Shown piece by piece: positions 8,664-10,686 of a stretch of DNA of 10,686 nucleotides (positions are counted from its first letter, which is position 1; each line of letters starts with the position of its first letter). The translations under genes were made by a program, and so were the position numbers. The stretch is from Euperipatoides rowelli. Taxonomy: Eukaryota > Onychophora > Udeonychophora > Euonychophora > Peripatopsidae. The DNA is taken from assembly GCA_003024985.2 (NCBI GenBank), contig PXIH01S0059044.1. One strand, given 5' to 3'. The notes under the pieces are model-generated. The model did no database searches. It was given only the letters and a program-made list of their open reading frames with translations, and was not told where the DNA came from.

Positions 8664-8729
8664 ACTTTCACTTCAAAGAGAAAAAATTAAAAAAGTAGAC
8701 CAGAGACCTACTTTTGAAAGTGATGAAAG
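8664..8729. repeat. Imperfect internal hairpin of the MITE-like element
   Basis: AAAAGTAG (8691-8698) and CTACTTTT (8708-8715) pair perfectly around a 9-nt loop. Outside them, ACTTTCACTTCAAAG (8664-8678) is nearly the reverse complement of CTTTTGAAAGTGATGAAAG (8711-8729). A related direct copy, TTCACTTCGAAG, follows at about 8732-8743. Confidence 0.6.
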
Positions 8730-8827
8730 AGTTCACTTCGAAGTATGCTTTTCTCTAGAGTATTTTGACATACACAAGAGTATTTATCTTCGCAATACAA
8801 TTCTTACAATTTTTCGATGCTTCAAAA

Positions 8828-8852
8828 TTCTCCTAGTGTGTGCTAGGCTTAA
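8828..8852 (-). repeat. Right TTAA and terminal inverted repeat of the MITE-like element
   Basis: Minus-strand arm GCCTAGCACACACTAGGAGA ending at 8848, followed by TTAA at 8849-8852, which is shared in sequence with the left flank. Confidence 0.75.
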
Positions 8853-9789
8853 GAGTTCTGCTGAATCATCATCACAAAGTCTTACCATTTGAAAACTCTT
8901 TTATTGCAGTTATTACAGATTAATTTAAAATTTCCAGGTGATCCAAATTTGTTTGAAATTAGTTTTGTTGGGTGTAATATAAACTTAGAAAATATATACT
9001 CTCTTATTTTTCTTTTACAAAGTTTAATTAAGTGCTACTGCAGCTAAATTTTCCATATAGATATTAGTTCTTTATTTACTGTGGAATTGTCTTTTTCTGT
9101 TTTCTTGATCTAGTTTTTATAGGTTTATATTTTTCTGTGAGCCATTAATTTTTGCTTGTTTTTTTTTGCATTGATCTCTTATAATATTTTTTAATTTTTA
9201 TTTTATTTTATTATTCTCATGATATGATAACGCTTTTCCACATTTTTATTTTATCCATCTATTTTATAATATCATGTGTTATCCAATCTTTATTATTGGC
9301 ATAGATTTTCTTACATATTTATTAAATATTAGCAGCTTCTTTAACTATTATTTTATAATGTTTGGAGATTGTGTCAACGTTTTCACTTCAATCCTGTGGT
9401 AATTTGGGATTGAAAATTTGGTTATCAAAGTGCTGCAGTGTTCCACTTAAATCTTCTTTGCTAGGTATTAATCACTTTTAGTTTACTTTTATAGGAATTA
9501 GTCTAAGATCACATTCCTGTGGCTTATAAATTATATTTGTTATTTGTAGGATCTTCTATGGAAGCTGTATGTCTAAAGCTGTCCTTCTGTTCATATAATA
9601 AGATCCAGTTTTTCACTAAAAGCCCTATCTTTCTCCACTATCATTTCTTTCTTTTAAATTCTCCAAGCATTGACTATCTCTTTTCCATTTCAGTCTCCAA
9701 TTATTATTCCGTCTTTCTTACCATCCATTTATATTTGGAATTTATATTAGTAAAAATAGTAGTGGGTATATAGTTTAATATCATGATTA

Positions 9790-10495
9790 TCTCAATTACA
9801 TTTATGGCCATTTTCTTACCTTATGGCAACAAATTTCCTTAAATTTGATTCAACTTAACTAAAAACCTGCATTCAAGTTGATTTAGAAGTGAGATGATGA
9901 CAAATATTTGATTATTTCAGACATGTCATTTATTCCCATTAAGTTACAATCAAGACTTTACAATTTCTTGCAATGTTACCTGTTTTTTTCATGGTTGATT
10001 CAAATCTCCGATTTTTAAAACTAGAATATTAACTTTTAGCAGAGACTCATTGTGGTGGTGGTCCACAGTAGTATATTTTACACATACAACTCTGTGGAAC
10101 AGTGGATTGAACAGATAGCTTGCCTTGTCATGACATATGGCAGGTAATCCTAACATTTGTGTCATTAATAGTATTATATTAGAGATGATACTACATAAAG
10201 TCTATAAGAATTATGTGTAGTCAAGAAATGGGCTGGAGACTTACATGCTCATCCCTAATGTATTTTATAGACATCTTAACATGACAATAACCACTACAAG
10301 TTTCTTTATATCACCCCCAAAAAAGAATAACTTATTCCACCATTCTTATCATTCTGGAAAATTAATTTTCACAGATTTTTCTATTGTCTTCATCTTTGCC
10401 TATTAGTATGAAGCCAAGACTATGTTATATCATGCAGAACGGAATATCTATCAGACTTTACTACTGCAATACAGTGCCCACCCATGCAACATGAA
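9790..10495. other. Unassigned intergenic sequence
   Basis: I found no open frame with a recognisable motif, no repeat pair and no RNA gene. The missing N-terminal part of the LINE B endonuclease would be expected from about 9780 upward on the minus strand, but no such motif is visible. Confidence 0.5.
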
Positions 10496-10498
10496 TAT

Positions 10499-10686
10499 AG
10501 TATCAGTATCAGTATTAGTTTTAGTATTATTATTAGTATTAGTATTATGTTAATGTTAGTGTTAGTGCTAGTTCTAGTGTTAGTGTTAGTGTAAGTGTTA
10601 GAGTTAGTGTTAGTGTTAGTGTTAGTGTTAGTGTTAGTGTTAGTGTTAGTGTTAGTGTTAGTGTTAGTGTTAGTGTTAGTGTTAGT
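10499..10686 (+). repeat. Hexanucleotide tandem array (GTTAGT)n, degenerate to the left, perfect to the right
   Basis: The segment 10603-10686 is 14 perfect copies of GTTAGT and runs off the window end. To the left the same 6-bp register holds variants: GTGCTA, TTCTAG and GTAAGT near 10565-10600, then GTATTA, GTTTTA and GTATCA units back to about 10499. Unit identity to the terminal consensus falls steadily away from the right end. The motif can be written TTAGTG, one base away from a TTAGGG-type telomere repeat, but there is no direct evidence of telomere function. Confidence 0.95.

Larger units (their letters stand above)
8171..8848. mobile_element. 678-bp non-autonomous DNA transposon (MITE-like) flanked by TTAA
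   Basis: The ends are inverted repeats. The left reads GCCAGGCACACACACTAGCA from 8172; the right, read on the minus strand from 8848, reads GCCTAGCACACACTAGGAGA. They match over about 21-23 bp with a few differences. TTAA lies directly outside both ends (8167-8170 and 8849-8852), as expected of a target-site duplication. TTAA targets are typical of piggyBac and Kolobok superfamilies. No transposase frame is present; a 61-codon open frame at 8513-8698 has no recognisable motif. The element interrupts LINE B between AELL and the following residue. The left end has one extra A next to the TTAA. Superfamily is not settled. Confidence 0.75.
7490..9780 (-). mobile_element. Decayed non-LTR retrotransposon fragment (LINE B), split by a DNA transposon
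   Basis: Reading from high to low coordinates: GIIIGD, stop, NGK (Asp codon 9695-9693) matches the GD(F/W)N motif near the middle of an APE-type endonuclease, with TGG changed to TGA. NNKDWITHDII (about 9300-9266) and then KRSMQKKTSKN match the basic EN-RT linker with a W-(I/M)T motif seen in RTE-like and related LINEs. AIKEFSNGKTL (8907-8875) followed, after a frame change, by DDSAELL matches the AIxxxxNGKxxGxDxIxAELLK block at the start of RT. Beyond the transposon, KKAIYLSFIDLKK (Asp codon 7512-7510) matches RT motif A. Upstream endonuclease and downstream RT motifs are missing. Clade is uncertain; RTE-like is my best guess. Confidence 0.55.

Noticed and set aside
8513-8698. 61-codon plus-strand open frame within the MITE-like element
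   Set aside because: No transposase motif, short, and ends in the internal hairpin; more likely chance.
9519-9773. 84-codon plus-strand open frame
   Set aside because: It is antisense to the LINE B endonuclease and has only low-complexity hydrophobic sequence typical of AT-rich antisense frames.
10499-10686. CRISPR-like or coding repeat
   Set aside because: The unit is a simple hexamer with no spacers, and stops (TAG) occur in one of the two frames that the 6-bp period gives on this strand; the composition is that of a simple satellite.

Overview
The window looks like intergenic, AT-rich DNA from an animal nuclear genome, perhaps an arthropod; the taxon is an inference from base composition and the mix of retroelements. 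I see no intact protein-coding gene. No open frame exceeds about 95 codons, and recognisable protein stretches hop between frames every 20-60 residues with in-frame stops, as expected of old dead transposable elements. Two N bases (2026, 3673) show this is assembled draft sequence.

Layout. At 97-159 there is a short tRNA-like block (minus strand) that may be a SINE head. From about 400 to 4420, on the minus strand, lies a nearly complete but dead non-LTR retrotransposon (LINE A). In its own 5'->3' order (high to low coordinates) it has an ORF1-like region with an RRM-like segment and a CCHC remnant, an apurinic-type endonuclease, an EN-RT linker, a reverse transcriptase with a YLDD box, and a C-terminal domain. 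From about 6300 to 4600 (minus) lies the gag-protease-integrase half of a Ty1/Copia element, including a zinc-knuckle relic, the protease Asp, and an integrase with two of its catalytic residues spaced D-X35-E. Its RT/RNase H half is missing and LINE A begins where it should be.

About 6790-7420 (minus) holds the C-terminal part of an LTR-element integrase, most like Ty3/Gypsy. About 7490-9780 (minus) holds a second LINE relic (LINE B): end of endonuclease, linker, start of RT and RT motif A. It is split by a 678-bp non-autonomous DNA transposon (8171-8848) with about 21-23-bp terminal inverted repeats and TTAA on both sides. About 9790-10495 shows nothing I can identify. From about 10499 to the window end runs a hexanucleotide array that is degenerate at its left and perfect (14 x GTTAGT) at its right, and it continues past the window.

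The retroelement relics do not work together; they form a pile of successive insertions, all in the same orientation. The clearest relative date is that the TTAA element inserted after LINE B was already in place. I found no new biological system; the most interesting items are the nested insertion, the graded hexamer array, and a small TTAGG-rich tandem repeat.
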